Both the position numbers and the translations under genes were made by a program. From a virus: 64,000 nt of DNA. The notes under the pieces are model-generated. The model searched no databases, was not told the origin of the DNA, and worked only from the letters and a program-made list of their open reading frames with translations. Location: positions 62,001 through 126,000 of the IMG/VR virus record IMGVR_UViG_3300022699_000302. One strand, 5' to 3'. This document shows, piece by piece, positions 38,276-46,616 of the stretch; the stretch's first letter is position 1, and every line of letters begins with the position of its first letter.

Positions 38276-38627
38276 CGATCCTCCTTGGCCATGTCGGCAC
38301 TTTGTTCATGTCAACAAATTCGAGGTAGGCATCAGCCATATCCACAAGTTCTTCGTTGTAGTCCGAGTCGACAGTGAAGAATCGTTTTGTAACAAGAATC
38401 TGTCGGAATAGATCGAGCTGATCGGCGCGGAATACCTTGTTCATGTCTTTGGTTTCGTAGATCTCCCCATAGGCTCGAAGAGCAGCTACCTCGCCGGCTT
38501 TGATCCAGGAGGTGTAGACGTTGGGGGTGAGATCACGCATAGCTTCAATAACGTCTGGTACTACTCCTTCTGCAAGGAGGTAGCATAAGACGAAGTCTAA
38601 ATGCTCCTCGTCAGTTTTCCCTGTCAT
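38268..38627 (-). CDS. Helical paralogue family protein (119 aa)
   Basis: Reads VIEAMRDLTPNVYTSWIKAG, EVAALRAYGEIYE, then RADQLDLFRQILVTKRFF. It shares with 37892-38275 the APS/TPN-Y...GEVAAL core and, with 40939-41232 and 41229-41540, the FRQ/FRD helix. ATG at 38627 is preferred over the TTG at 38630. Confidence 0.55.
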   Translation of the reverse strand: MTGKTDEEHLDFVLCYLLAEGVVPDVIEAMRDLTPNVYTSWIKAGEVAALRAYGEIYETKDMNKVFRADQLDLFRQILVTKRFFTVDSDYNEELVDMADAYLEFVDMNKVPTWPRRIGA

Positions 38628-38949
38628 CAACTTTGAACCTCTTTCGGAAGGATAGTTGGTCCATAGCCATCACCTCGTTAGGTGTGGTGGTTTTGAACGG
38701 GATTACGTAGGACCCGTTGTCCGCTTCGTCGGAAGCATTAGCAATCTCGACTAGGATTCCGTCGACTCCTCGTTCAGCCCACACTTGCCCTCCAACCCTG
38801 AATGTAAGTGATACCATCAAGGCCTGGATAGGATCATCGGAACCGATGACTACTGGTAGGGGCGGTTCAGCAGAGGAAGGGGAGGTGCGCACTTTCTCCC
38901 CTTTCTTCCTGCTGAAGATCTTCTTGATCCAGTGAAATAGTCTTTTCAT
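38611..38949 (-). CDS. Unknown protein with basic N-terminus (112 aa)
   Basis: Starts MKRLFHWIKKIFSRKKGEK, a basic amphipathic helix like a membrane-binding or nucleic-acid-binding peptide, then a globular body (FRVGGQVWAERGVDGILVEI). Unknown. Confidence 0.55.
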   Translation of the reverse strand: MKRLFHWIKKIFSRKKGEKVRTSPSSAEPPLPVVIGSDDPIQALMVSLTFRVGGQVWAERGVDGILVEIANASDEADNGSYVIPFKTTTPNEVMAMDQLSFRKRFKVDDREN

Positions 38950-39434
38950 GAGCTGGGAAGCGGAATAGGCTCAGGAGCGCCCAAACCTACGTCACTGATT
39001 TCTCCTTTCTTCTCGGGACCGTCGTCTTCTTCGTCTTCTTCATCGTCATCATCACTCTCATCATTCCGAGAATCGAGGGGGCCCATGTCATGCAAGGCCT
39101 CCATCAGTTCCACTAGGATCTCGCTTTCCCACCCGCAAAGTATGAAGATAACCCCGTTATTGCTGAAATCAGCAAAGAAGAAATCAACTGTGTCCTCGTC
39201 AACACTGGTGGGGATTGCGGGTGTGAGATCCCCCATTTCGTCCAGCATGTTCACCAACCAAGTCGGGTCAAATCCTAATTCTTCATCTTCTTTGATGCAG
39301 AACTGGGAATAGACTTCACGAGGATTGATCGGTACCACCATCAAGAAAGTGAGAGTATCCCACTCCTCAAACCCCAATGTATCCAAAGCATCAAGGGCAG
39401 CATCAAGCGCCCGAGTCGTCGGTTTTATTGCCAT
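38946..39434 (-). CDS. Unknown acidic protein (162 aa)
   Basis: Helical N-terminus (TTRALDAALDALDTLGFEEW), a beta region (VDFFFADFSNNGVIFILCG), and a strongly acidic linker (DDDDEEDEEDDG) before a Pro/Ser tail. It overlaps the next gene by 32 bases. Unknown. Confidence 0.55.
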   Translation of the reverse strand: MAIKPTTRALDAALDALDTLGFEEWDTLTFLMVVPINPREVYSQFCIKEDEELGFDPTWLVNMLDEMGDLTPAIPTSVDEDTVDFFFADFSNNGVIFILCGWESEILVELMEALHDMGPLDSRNDESDDDDEEDEEDDGPEKKGEISDVGLGAPEPIPLPSS

Positions 39435-40137
39435 GTGTGCGAACTTTCTTCTTGGAACGGACTTCCTTTACTACCTTGGCGCCTCTGATCGGCTGAACGT
39501 TGTACGGCTTGAACATCGTCGACCACTCGGATCCGCATTGTTTGCATTTCAGATCAGCAGTGGCGTGAGGTGGTCTGTTGGACAGGCGCCAGATAGCCCG
39601 TGGGAGAGCAACCTCGTGATGTTCCTGACAGAACGGACAGGTATGAATATCTTTCTGAAACCAGGTGGCGTCGAATTCAAGCTGAACCAGCATCGTGTTG
39701 CTCTCGTCTAGTTCAACGACAGGCAGTTCCGGTACTTTTGGGTTTCTCTTACGATATTCCCGGACCAACTGTCGGAGAGCGTTTGGACTATCAACGCACT
39801 CCTCGATATCGCTGAGACCGATTGAGGGGTAAGGATCGAACTGCTCAGGCGACTGCCATTCCGGACGATATACCATCCAGTACTCCGGACCCTGCCAGTC
39901 CTGATCGACTTCGATATTGAAGGGAAGATTGTGCTTCTTACAGAATTTTTCGTGCTCAGGAAATTGTCCCCAGCTTGCCAAAGGATCGAAGAGTTCGATG
40001 TGTTTACCGACACAGTCCTGCACAGATGCGGGTTGTTCCTCTATCCGGTACTTTTCCATCAGCTCGTCGAAATCTTTGGCCATCGTTGGAGTAAATACTC
40101 CACCGACGATCATCCGTGCTGCAGACGTATTACTCAT
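39403..40137 (-). CDS. Zinc-finger-like protein (244 aa)
   Basis: The start MSNTSAARMIVGGVFTPTMA follows GGAGAAGATGCC. C-terminal region holds CPFCQEHH and CKQCGSE, 35 residues apart, plus a basic tail (VKEVRSKKKVRTHG). Middle has WQGPEYWMVYRPEWQSPEQF. Possibly a nucleic-acid-binding protein. Confidence 0.6.
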   Translation of the reverse strand: MSNTSAARMIVGGVFTPTMAKDFDELMEKYRIEEQPASVQDCVGKHIELFDPLASWGQFPEHEKFCKKHNLPFNIEVDQDWQGPEYWMVYRPEWQSPEQFDPYPSIGLSDIEECVDSPNALRQLVREYRKRNPKVPELPVVELDESNTMLVQLEFDATWFQKDIHTCPFCQEHHEVALPRAIWRLSNRPPHATADLKCKQCGSEWSTMFKPYNVQPIRGAKVVKEVRSKKKVRTHGNKTDDSGA

Positions 40138-40384
40138 TGGCATCTTCTCCGTCGTTGGCGTCGTCATAATCCAGAACTCCGATGTCATCGAGATCAAACA
40201 CCGGAATCATCGGCGTATCGCCTACGAAATTATCGACGGAGTCGTCTGCACTGTCGGAGGGGTAATACTCCGAGATAGCGTCCCAATCGATTAGGATCAC
40301 TTGTCGATCTGTGTCTTGGCTGAATGCTTGTTGGACGACTCCTCCTGATACGACTATGACTACGGCATTATTTGGTACTAGCAT
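40130..40384 (-). CDS. Unknown small acidic protein (84 aa)
   Basis: Begins MLVPNNAVVIVVSGGVVQQA, then DRQVILIDWDAISEY and a very acidic tail. The VVSGGVVQ start and following ID-D strand are a recurrent pattern in phage and plasmid orphan proteins with no known role. GAGGATTAA precedes the ATG. Confidence 0.6.
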   Translation of the reverse strand: MLVPNNAVVIVVSGGVVQQAFSQDTDRQVILIDWDAISEYYPSDSADDSVDNFVGDTPMIPVFDLDDIGVLDYDDANDGEDANE

Positions 40385-40942
40385 TTAATCCTCCAATAGA
40401 TCAGCCACTAACCCCCCAAGAACAATGCTGGGGAGCTGAGTGTGCATGTAGCGGTAGTGTCTTTCGACTTCTTCCGCGTCCTCTTCAGTGAATTGATGTG
40501 AATAGTAGAGCATGTGCTGGAACTGTTCACGAGCTCGCCTGAAATCTTGAATTAAGTTTCGGGAATGGGAGATGTTCGGGGGAGAGTAGAACTCCCGGAT
40601 GGTCTCAATCTCCTGGATGTAGAGGATCTCTCGTTGAATCAAGAGTATCTCGAAGGACTCGTCCCGATCTAATTCAAACTTCATGTTGGATGAGAGAGAA
40701 TTGTAGATGTTCTGAGGACCCTGATAATGCAGGATTGCGGTCTCCTCCCCCGCCTGAGCCCAAAGATGCTGAAATCGCCACGCCGCTAAAAGCTTGTAGA
40801 ATCTTTCGGTTTTTGTGTCACGATTCCAGGGCATCTCGTGGCGTAGGCACACCAGCCTACCGGCTCGGTTCCTTATTTCTCCCGGCGACGTAGTTGAGTT
40901 CCTCAATGCTTCTTCGACGGTGTTCAGTGTCGGTGTGGTCAT
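40385..40942 (-). CDS. Unknown helical protein (185 aa)
   Basis: Helical throughout (FYKLLAAWRFQHLWAQAGEE, LLIQREILYIQEIETIREFY, RRAREQFQHMLYYSHQFTEE). The W-Q-AGEETAIL section may be a distant version of the GEVAAL core of the neighbouring paralogues. Unknown. Confidence 0.5.
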   Translation of the reverse strand: MTTPTLNTVEEALRNSTTSPGEIRNRAGRLVCLRHEMPWNRDTKTERFYKLLAAWRFQHLWAQAGEETAILHYQGPQNIYNSLSSNMKFELDRDESFEILLIQREILYIQEIETIREFYSPPNISHSRNLIQDFRRAREQFQHMLYYSHQFTEEDAEEVERHYRYMHTQLPSIVLGGLVADLLED

Positions 40943-41232
40943 ATCAGGATCCCCATTCCAGAAAAGGACTTCTGATCCAGCAGATCAGCATCAACCATCA
41001 ACTGCCGAAAAAAATTGAGGCGCTTAGCTGAGAATTGACTGTTAGCTTCAGCGCTCTTATAGATGTCGGGGATGACGATGGCGGCGTATTCACTCGCTAT
41101 CCGCCACTGCAGGTCGACGCCGGCCTCACTGAACATCTTCAGACCGTCACGATGGGCTCCGACCAGCATGTATTGAATTCCGTTATAGATACGGAGTTTT
41201 CGAGCATTGGAATACATAGAATCGGCGATCAC
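40939..41232 (-). CDS. Helical paralogue family protein (97 aa)
   Basis: GTG start. Reads WRIASEYAAIVIPDIYKSAE, then RLNFFRQLMVDADLLDQKSF. It aligns with the 41229-41540 product across this whole section (WRYASEQAA...; RYSFFRDIL). A local duplication is likely. Function unknown. Confidence 0.55.
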   Translation of the reverse strand: MIADSMYSNARKLRIYNGIQYMLVGAHRDGLKMFSEAGVDLQWRIASEYAAIVIPDIYKSAEANSQFSAKRLNFFRQLMVDADLLDQKSFSGMGILI

Positions 41233-41540
41233 GATATGGGCACCTTTCGTACTTCGGGATTGAGGTAGGTTCCGGCAGTCATGGCGATGCCGATATACTC
41301 CTCGGGAGCGATCACGCCACGTTCCTCCAGAATGTCACGGAAAAACGAATACCTATTCCTTACGAAATTGACGTGAGTTCCGTGGGAGGTGTAGACAGTC
41401 TTACCGGCTTCCAGAGCAGCTTGCTCTGAGGCATACCTCCACTCTTCCTCTAAACCCAATTCTTCGAGAATGACGACTCCTCCTTTATCCAGTCGGGTAA
41501 AGAAGAAGTCGGCTAGTAACTGGCAAAATCTTGGTGTCAT
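41229..41540 (-). CDS. Helical paralogue family protein (103 aa)
   Basis: ATG with TTTAGGAGGGTGG upstream. Contains WRYASEQAALEAGKTVYTSH and RYSFFRDILEERGVIAPEEY. Closest to the adjacent 40939-41232 product. It overlaps it by four bases. Confidence 0.6.
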   Translation of the reverse strand: MTPRFCQLLADFFFTRLDKGGVVILEELGLEEEWRYASEQAALEAGKTVYTSHGTHVNFVRNRYSFFRDILEERGVIAPEEYIGIAMTAGTYLNPEVRKVPIS

Positions 41541-41559
41541 CCACCCTCCTAAATAATCT

Positions 41560-41576
41560 CTCAAATTCTTAGGCCA
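41560..41576 (-). promoter_or_regulatory. GGCCTAAGA promoter box directly after an IS110-like gene
   Basis: Core at 41567-41575, one base from the stop codon of the 41577-42632 gene, followed by ATTTGAGAG and a 20-base leader to the RBS of the 41229-41540 gene. No terminator separates it from the upstream gene. Confidence 0.6.
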
Positions 41577-42632
41577 CTACTTCTTCTGTTTGTTCTGAGT
41601 GGCAAGCGGTGTGTATCCAACCGGCTCGATGATGTGGGCGTGCTCGAACTTTCCGTGTGTGATGATGTAGGGCTTGGGAGCAGGTTGTTCGTAGTAGATC
41701 TCGAACCACACCCAATGGAGGTGTGCTAGGAAGAGCTTGGTGGCGTATCGCATTGCCCGGAGATCAAGACGCGCCGGCGGAAGCATCCCCTGGGAATACC
41801 ACTTGTAGGCTTCTGTGCTCTTGCTGTAGTTCTTAGTGGCTAGGGATTCCTCGGCTTGTTTTTGATATTTCTTCTCCTGGTTATTTTTCTCCTCGTACCT
41901 CTTCCGCCCTACGTAGATGTGTCCGTAGACACAATTGGGCCGAAAACTGTTTCTCTTGAATGACTCGCCGATCTTCCAGCACAGGTCCTTGAGATTTTGG
42001 TTGAAGGGCCGTCGTTTGATAGCCCTTTTCAGATTGGCCAGGGTGAACTTTTCTTTGTCGCCGTAAGACCGCATGGCGTCGATGATCGTCTGGGGCCGAC
42101 GGTTCATCTCTTCGGCTACTTGGTGGATTTGTTCGATCGTGACCGTTTTTGAGGTGATGCCAAGATCGGCGAGGAATGGGTCAACTTGCTTCTTTCCCAA
42201 CCACACGATTTTGGGGAGAAGCCCGGCATAGCTCCAGATATGCCCAGCCGTCGGCGCTTTAGCGATATCGATGTGAGCCAGAAGCCCTGCAGTGATCACA
42301 GGACCAATCCCCGTGATACTCATGCACCATTTGCCGACTTCTGTGTTTTTAGCGTAGACCTTCAAAACGGACGCCAAGATCTTCTCGATCCGCTCGGAGT
42401 TGGCCCCAAGAAAGTCGATCAGCTTATGGGGCTCGACTTTTCCCAGTGATCGACTTTGGTTTTTGAGGCGAATTCGATTGGCTTGGTGGATGTAGTAAGC
42501 ATCGACCAAGAACCGAGCTTCATTTGCGGTCATCTCAATCGCGGCAGCTTTTAAGTCAGTAGACAGCCGTGTCTTGATCAACTCCATAGTCAGGAGCTCA
42601 TCGACGTCCTGTTTTGCTTCTTTTTCCTGCAT
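41577..42632 (-). CDS. IS110 Transposase_20-like domain protein (351 aa)
   Basis: Residues 104-140 read MSITGIGPVITAGLLAHI, IDIAKAPTAGHIWSYAGLLP: the helix-hairpin-helix/Transposase_20 pattern of IS110 recombinases (GIGP...YAGL-P). The N-terminal DEDD RuvC-like domain of IS110 is not seen; the N-terminus is helical instead. No terminal repeats or copies are visible. It may be a domesticated phage protein rather than an active transposase. GGAGAGATT precedes the ATG. Confidence 0.7.
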   Translation of the reverse strand: MQEKEAKQDVDELLTMELIKTRLSTDLKAAAIEMTANEARFLVDAYYIHQANRIRLKNQSRSLGKVEPHKLIDFLGANSERIEKILASVLKVYAKNTEVGKWCMSITGIGPVITAGLLAHIDIAKAPTAGHIWSYAGLLPKIVWLGKKQVDPFLADLGITSKTVTIEQIHQVAEEMNRRPQTIIDAMRSYGDKEKFTLANLKRAIKRRPFNQNLKDLCWKIGESFKRNSFRPNCVYGHIYVGRKRYEEKNNQEKKYQKQAEESLATKNYSKSTEAYKWYSQGMLPPARLDLRAMRYATKLFLAHLHWVWFEIYYEQPAPKPYIITHGKFEHAHIIEPVGYTPLATQNKQKK

Positions 42633-42641
42633 AATCTCTCC

Positions 42642-42672
42642 ACTAAAAAGAGAGGCCCGAAGGCCTCTCTTA
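42642..42672 (-). terminator. UUCG-loop terminator
   Basis: AAGAGAGGCC-TTCG-GGCCTCTCTT followed by TTTTAG on the minus strand, ending the 42674-42986 gene. Confidence 0.85.
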
Positions 42673-42673
42673 C

Positions 42674-42986
42674 CTACAAATATGCCTCGATCGCCAGATG
42701 GCGAACGAAGTCCTCCAGGGCCCGTACTTCCTCTTCGAGCTCCTTTTGGCTCGAAGCGTGATGAAGGATCCTGACAGCCTCTGCCCGGACCGCAGGATCA
42801 GTCTCAATCCTCGGCAGCAAGTCAGGACATCCCAACGCCCTCACAAGAGGCGGTACGATATCTCCGTACAATGCATTGAAGCTTTTCTCAGGAGCATTGG
42901 GTGGGAGTTTCTTCAGCTTTTCCAATGCTCCGTCGATCAGGACTTCGTTCTTGAACAACTGATTGAGTGGGACTGCTTCTGACATA
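42674..42986 (-). CDS. Unknown helical protein (103 aa)
   Basis: The start MSEAVPLNQLFKNEVLIDGA follows GGGGGAAGAAGT; the longer frame would include the promoter leader. Helical (VRALEDFVRHLAIEAYL). Unknown. Confidence 0.6.
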
Positions 42987-43020
42987 CTTCTTCCCCCTAT
43001 GATGGAACCAAAAATCACTG

Positions 43021-43037
43021 CTCATTTTCTTAGGCCA
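43021..43037 (-). promoter_or_regulatory. GGCCTAAGA promoter box at the divergent junction with the virion operon
   Basis: Core at 43028-43036 followed by AAAATGAGC; serves the minus gene at 42986. The plus-strand virion operon starts 60 bases away. Confidence 0.6.
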
Positions 43038-43051
43038 CGAAGTCGGGGGAA

Positions 43052-43076
43052 CTTGGCTGCGTTGGATGCGACCAAG
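43052..43076. repeat. Dispersed palindromic element, copy 6, before the ligase-like gene
   Basis: CTTGGCTGCGT, TGG, ATGCGACCAAG, just upstream of the plus-strand ATG at 43093. The paired changes C/G and G/C in both arms keep the palindrome, which suggests selection on pairing. Confidence 0.65.
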
Positions 43077-43092
43077 AGGGTATACTGGGACT

Positions 43093-45456
43093 ATGAGCTT
43101 GTTCGACCGGATCAAGCATGCCGCTCAATTTGCCCCCGGACTGCCGGAGAAGGGCAAGTACCGTCAATTTCCCGAGATCAAGAAACCGACAGAGACGCAG
43201 TATGTAGCACAGCTCCATAAAGCAGAGAAAGCTGGTCCTCACTTCGATCTTCGCATTCAGATCCCCGGGACTGACGTCGGTTCGTCCTGGGCTGTACCTA
43301 AGGCGAAACTCCCGAAACCAGGACAGAAGGTCTTAGCAGTTCGACAGGGTGACCACACGGTCGACTACTTTAAATTCAAAGGGAAGATCCGATCGGGCTA
43401 CGGGAAAGGTTCGGTATCGCCGGCTCACCAAGGAAAGACTGAGATCATCGAGTCACGGCCAGATATGGTGCGTTTCGGTGTTTACGACAAGAAGTATCCT
43501 CAAGAGTTCTTGCTTCGCCAAACCAAGGGCAATCAATGGCTTTTGATGAATACGACACCGACTTCTAAAAAGGAGAAGCTGCCCCACTCCAAGCCAAAGT
43601 ATCGAGAGAAGAAGATTGATCAGCTCAACCCTGAATCATCGGACATCTGGCAGGCCAAGATCGACGGGGCCCATGCCTATATGGTTCTGGATAAAGGGAA
43701 ACGTCCCCGTATCTTTTCATATCGACGAGGGAAGAAAGCTCCTGGCGGGTTGATCGAGCATTCTCAAAAGCTCGTTGATTTGTGGAAAAACGTGCCTGGA
43801 GTGGATAAGCACACAGTTCTTCGAGGAGAGATCTGGGGACGTGCTCGAGGTCAGAGAAACAAGCCGTTATCCGTATCTCAGATCGGCGGGATCTTGAACT
43901 CGTCGACCTGGAAAGCCAGAGATAAGCAGAGAGAGATTGGAAAGCTTCAGTTCAGCCCCTTTGATATCGTAAAACATGAAGGCAGGAGCGTTGAGCGTAA
44001 GCCCTACCGAGAGAAGTATCCGTTGATTCGTCAAATCTCGGAACGCATGAAGCTGCCTCTTCCCGATACCGCTGAAACAGTTAGGGAGAAGAAGCGTCTG
44101 CTCCAGAAGATCGAGAAAGGCCGGCATCCCCAGACCAGAGAAGGAGTAGTGACCTGGGGAGATCGGGCCAGCAAGTACAAGCTCCGTCCCGACTTCGACG
44201 CTAAGATCACCGGTTTCTTCAAAGCGGAACCCGGGAGCAAATACGAAGACAGGGCGGTCGGTGGTTTCTATGTTGAACATAACGGCGCACGCAGTCGTGT
44301 AGGTACAGGTATTAGCGATAAGCTTCGTCGCGAGATGCACAAGGATCCGAATCGATTCAAAGGCATGGTGGCGACAGTGGCGGCGCAGGAGAAACTGCCC
44401 AGTGGAAAATTGAGGGCCCCCAGCTTCGTGAGATTTCATCTCGACAAAAACGATCCCGAGCGTCTGTCCCAAGTAAAGACAGCTCTCCATCCAGCGGCTG
44501 CCGGAGCCCTGGGAGGTGCCGGTCTTGGTGGCGCCATTGGATCGATTTCCGGCCTACTGAGTTCCGACAAGGACGAACCAAAATGGCGTAAAGCCCTTCG
44601 TCATGGAGCTATCGGAGCAGGAGTCGGAGGCGCTGGAGGCGCTCTCGCAGGATCAATGGTTCCGACCTACAAACCGAGATCAGAGATGGAATCGTTGCGG
44701 CACCTCGCCCAAAAAGGCTCTCCGGAGAAAATGTATACTCCGGAAGAGATCGAGGCGGTAAAGGGCCAGTTCGAAAAACTCAAAAAGATGATGCATCAGG
44801 AAGGCGTGGAAGCCGGTACTTTCCACAAGCGTCTTCCCATCCCGAAGAGTAAGTTGACCGAAAGGGATCTGACTGAAATTCTGGGATTCGAGCCGGTTCG
44901 GGTTGCTATTCCTGAATCTGGTCAGGACGTATTTACCTCGTATCGCCATCCCGAGCATACCTATCATGTCCACTCGCATCCGGGGCGGTGGTTGATGCAC
45001 ATGGATGAACACCCTGCCGCTACCATGATCGCTAAGGGGCGAAAAACTACAGCAGGCAAGGGTAAGGCGTATGCTGAGGGGATGCCTCATGTGTTAGGCG
45101 AAGGTGTTCCTGGAGCCCTTGCGTATATTCGAGGTAAACTCTTGCGAGGAAAAGGATTAGGTCGTCGGGTACTCAAAGAAATAAATCCCAAGGCTCGACG
45201 CACGCTTCGTAATCTGCCTGATTCTCCCTCTTATGTTATGCCTTCAGGACCTGAGCCGTCCGGCGGTTCTGTGATGCCGAAACTCAGTGCTCAACGGTTT
45301 AGCGATCGAAATGTGGTTCGTAAGATCTTATCGAATAAGTATCAAGACGATCCGTGGCGAGCGCAGCGGCCTGCTCGCATTCGTGCACCTAAGAAGAAAC
45401 TCGACAGTGGCCGAGAGAACATGACCAATAAACTCAAGAAACGTCTACTCCAGTAA
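43093..45456 (+). CDS. LigD-type phosphoesterase + ATP-dependent DNA ligase fusion, Gly-zipper tail (787 aa)
   Basis: Residues 35-155 match the LigD 3'-phosphoesterase domain: HKAEKAGPHFDLRIQI, SSWAVPK and DHTVDYFKFKGKI (H42, H50, D52, H88). Residues 180-460 hold an adenylating ligase core: KIDGAH (Lys189 nucleophile), LRGEIWG and EGVVTWGD, then FDAKITGF. Residues about 475-540 are a Gly/Ala-rich hydrophobic stretch (GALGGAGLGGAIGSISGLLS, GAGVGGAGGALAGSM) like a membrane-inserting glycine zipper. The last 250 residues are unrecognised. It is the first gene of the virion operon, so it may be packaged. The fusion is unusual. Confidence 0.75.
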   Translation: MSLFDRIKHAAQFAPGLPEKGKYRQFPEIKKPTETQYVAQLHKAEKAGPHFDLRIQIPGTDVGSSWAVPKAKLPKPGQKVLAVRQGDHTVDYFKFKGKIRSGYGKGSVSPAHQGKTEIIESRPDMVRFGVYDKKYPQEFLLRQTKGNQWLLMNTTPTSKKEKLPHSKPKYREKKIDQLNPESSDIWQAKIDGAHAYMVLDKGKRPRIFSYRRGKKAPGGLIEHSQKLVDLWKNVPGVDKHTVLRGEIWGRARGQRNKPLSVSQIGGILNSSTWKARDKQREIGKLQFSPFDIVKHEGRSVERKPYREKYPLIRQISERMKLPLPDTAETVREKKRLLQKIEKGRHPQTREGVVTWGDRASKYKLRPDFDAKITGFFKAEPGSKYEDRAVGGFYVEHNGARSRVGTGISDKLRREMHKDPNRFKGMVATVAAQEKLPSGKLRAPSFVRFHLDKNDPERLSQVKTALHPAAAGALGGAGLGGAIGSISGLLSSDKDEPKWRKALRHGAIGAGVGGAGGALAGSMVPTYKPRSEMESLRHLAQKGSPEKMYTPEEIEAVKGQFEKLKKMMHQEGVEAGTFHKRLPIPKSKLTERDLTEILGFEPVRVAIPESGQDVFTSYRHPEHTYHVHSHPGRWLMHMDEHPAATMIAKGRKTTAGKGKAYAEGMPHVLGEGVPGALAYIRGKLLRGKGLGRRVLKEINPKARRTLRNLPDSPSYVMPSGPEPSGGSVMPKLSAQRFSDRNVVRKILSNKYQDDPWRAQRPARIRAPKKKLDSGRENMTNKLKKRLLQ

Positions 45457-45494
45457 TCACTACACTGACTGGGGGAAAGACTAAGGAGCTCCTG

Positions 45495-46331
45495 ATGGAA
45501 TACCCAGACCTGGAAATGACCAAGGTCGCCGCCGCTTACGCGGTTGAGTCACCGGATAACGTGGGCGATGCTATCGCTCACAGCTCGCTGGTAGCGGGCA
45601 TGCTGATGGGCCTGGCGAACGGCAAGAAAGAGGCGGGACAGCTCTCGCCGGAAGATCAGCGGATCATTGGCCTTGTTGCTTCGGTATGCCAAAAGACAGC
45701 CGAGATGGCTGATCAGCTGAACACAAAGACAGCTTCGATCGATATTGCTGATGCGGTGTCTCTCCTCGAGAACGACTTCTTTATCAGCATGATGTCGGAC
45801 AAAGTCGCCTACGCAAAAGAGGGCAATCTTCGTCTGCTCGATAAGCACTTCGACGCTACTGATCTTGAGTTCTGCGAGAAGGTCGCCGAGAAGTATGCCG
45901 GCCTGTTTGAGAAGCAAGCAAACGACGAAATGGAAGAGATCCAGTACGGCGAAGAGGCTAATGATGACGCAGATGTCGAGAACGGCATGGCGGAATCGTT
46001 AGAAGAAAAGAAGAAAAAGAAGCAACGCCAAGCCCTCGAGAACAACGAGGGTGAGCTCGAAGAGGGTGGAGACATGGATGAGTCCAACGGCGGTGTAGTA
46101 GGCGAAGACGCACTCGCTGAAGCTCTCCGTAGGGTTAATTCAACCACCTATAGTCCTATGGAAGAAGGCATGGACGCCATGGACGGTGAAGAGAACGAGA
46201 TGGCCGAGGTTGCCCGACTTCTCGAAGCTCTCAATTCAGGACAGCTTGGTGGAGCCGACGGGATGTCCAGCTCGGAAGGTATTGGCCCGATGCTGGCGTC
46301 GATGGGACATGCTGGCCGCATGATGCAATAG
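45495..46331 (+). CDS. Virion-operon acidic protein (278 aa)
   Basis: AAGGAGCTCCTG precedes the ATG. Helical N-terminal half (EDQRIIGLVASVCQKTAEMA, AVSLLENDFFISMMS), then an acidic, Met/Gly-rich C-terminal half (EEIQYGEEANDDADVENG, EEGMDAMDGEENEMAEV). Likely a structural or scaffolding-type protein by context only. Confidence 0.6.
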   Translation: MEYPDLEMTKVAAAYAVESPDNVGDAIAHSSLVAGMLMGLANGKKEAGQLSPEDQRIIGLVASVCQKTAEMADQLNTKTASIDIADAVSLLENDFFISMMSDKVAYAKEGNLRLLDKHFDATDLEFCEKVAEKYAGLFEKQANDEMEEIQYGEEANDDADVENGMAESLEEKKKKKQRQALENNEGELEEGGDMDESNGGVVGEDALAEALRRVNSTTYSPMEEGMDAMDGEENEMAEVARLLEALNSGQLGGADGMSSSEGIGPMLASMGHAGRMMQ

Positions 46332-46616
46332 ATGAGAAAACTTGGTGGATCAGACGATATTCTTACGTATCTCCGCAAGGAGGCCCTTATCGGAAGAGGG
46401 GGACCTGGCGGACTAGGCGGAGTTCTTCCGCTGTTCGGCAAGGGTAAGGCCCCGAATCCTCTGAGTAAATCCCCTATGTCCCTGGGAGCTACGGGGACGA
46501 TGTCTTCGGCTCGAGGCGGACTGAAGATGCCTAATATTCCTAAGGCCAAGTCAAAGATGCAGGCCCCGACATCCGCAACGCCGACTGCACCCCAACCTCA
46601 GAACACAGGGGCATAA
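46332..46616 (+). CDS. Small Gly/Pro-rich protein (94 aa)
   Basis: Starts right after the preceding TAG. Low-complexity: GRGGPGGLGGVLPLFGKGKA, SKSPMSLGATGTMSS, ending with Pro/Ala/Thr (TSATPTAPQPQ). Probably disordered; a linker or structural peptide. Confidence 0.55.
   Translation: MRKLGGSDDILTYLRKEALIGRGGPGGLGGVLPLFGKGKAPNPLSKSPMSLGATGTMSSARGGLKMPNIPKAKSKMQAPTSATPTAPQPQNTGA

Noticed and set aside
41577-42632. Intact IS110-family insertion sequence
   Set aside because: No flanking repeats, no second copy, no DEDD domain, and the gene has phage-style RBS and promoter context.
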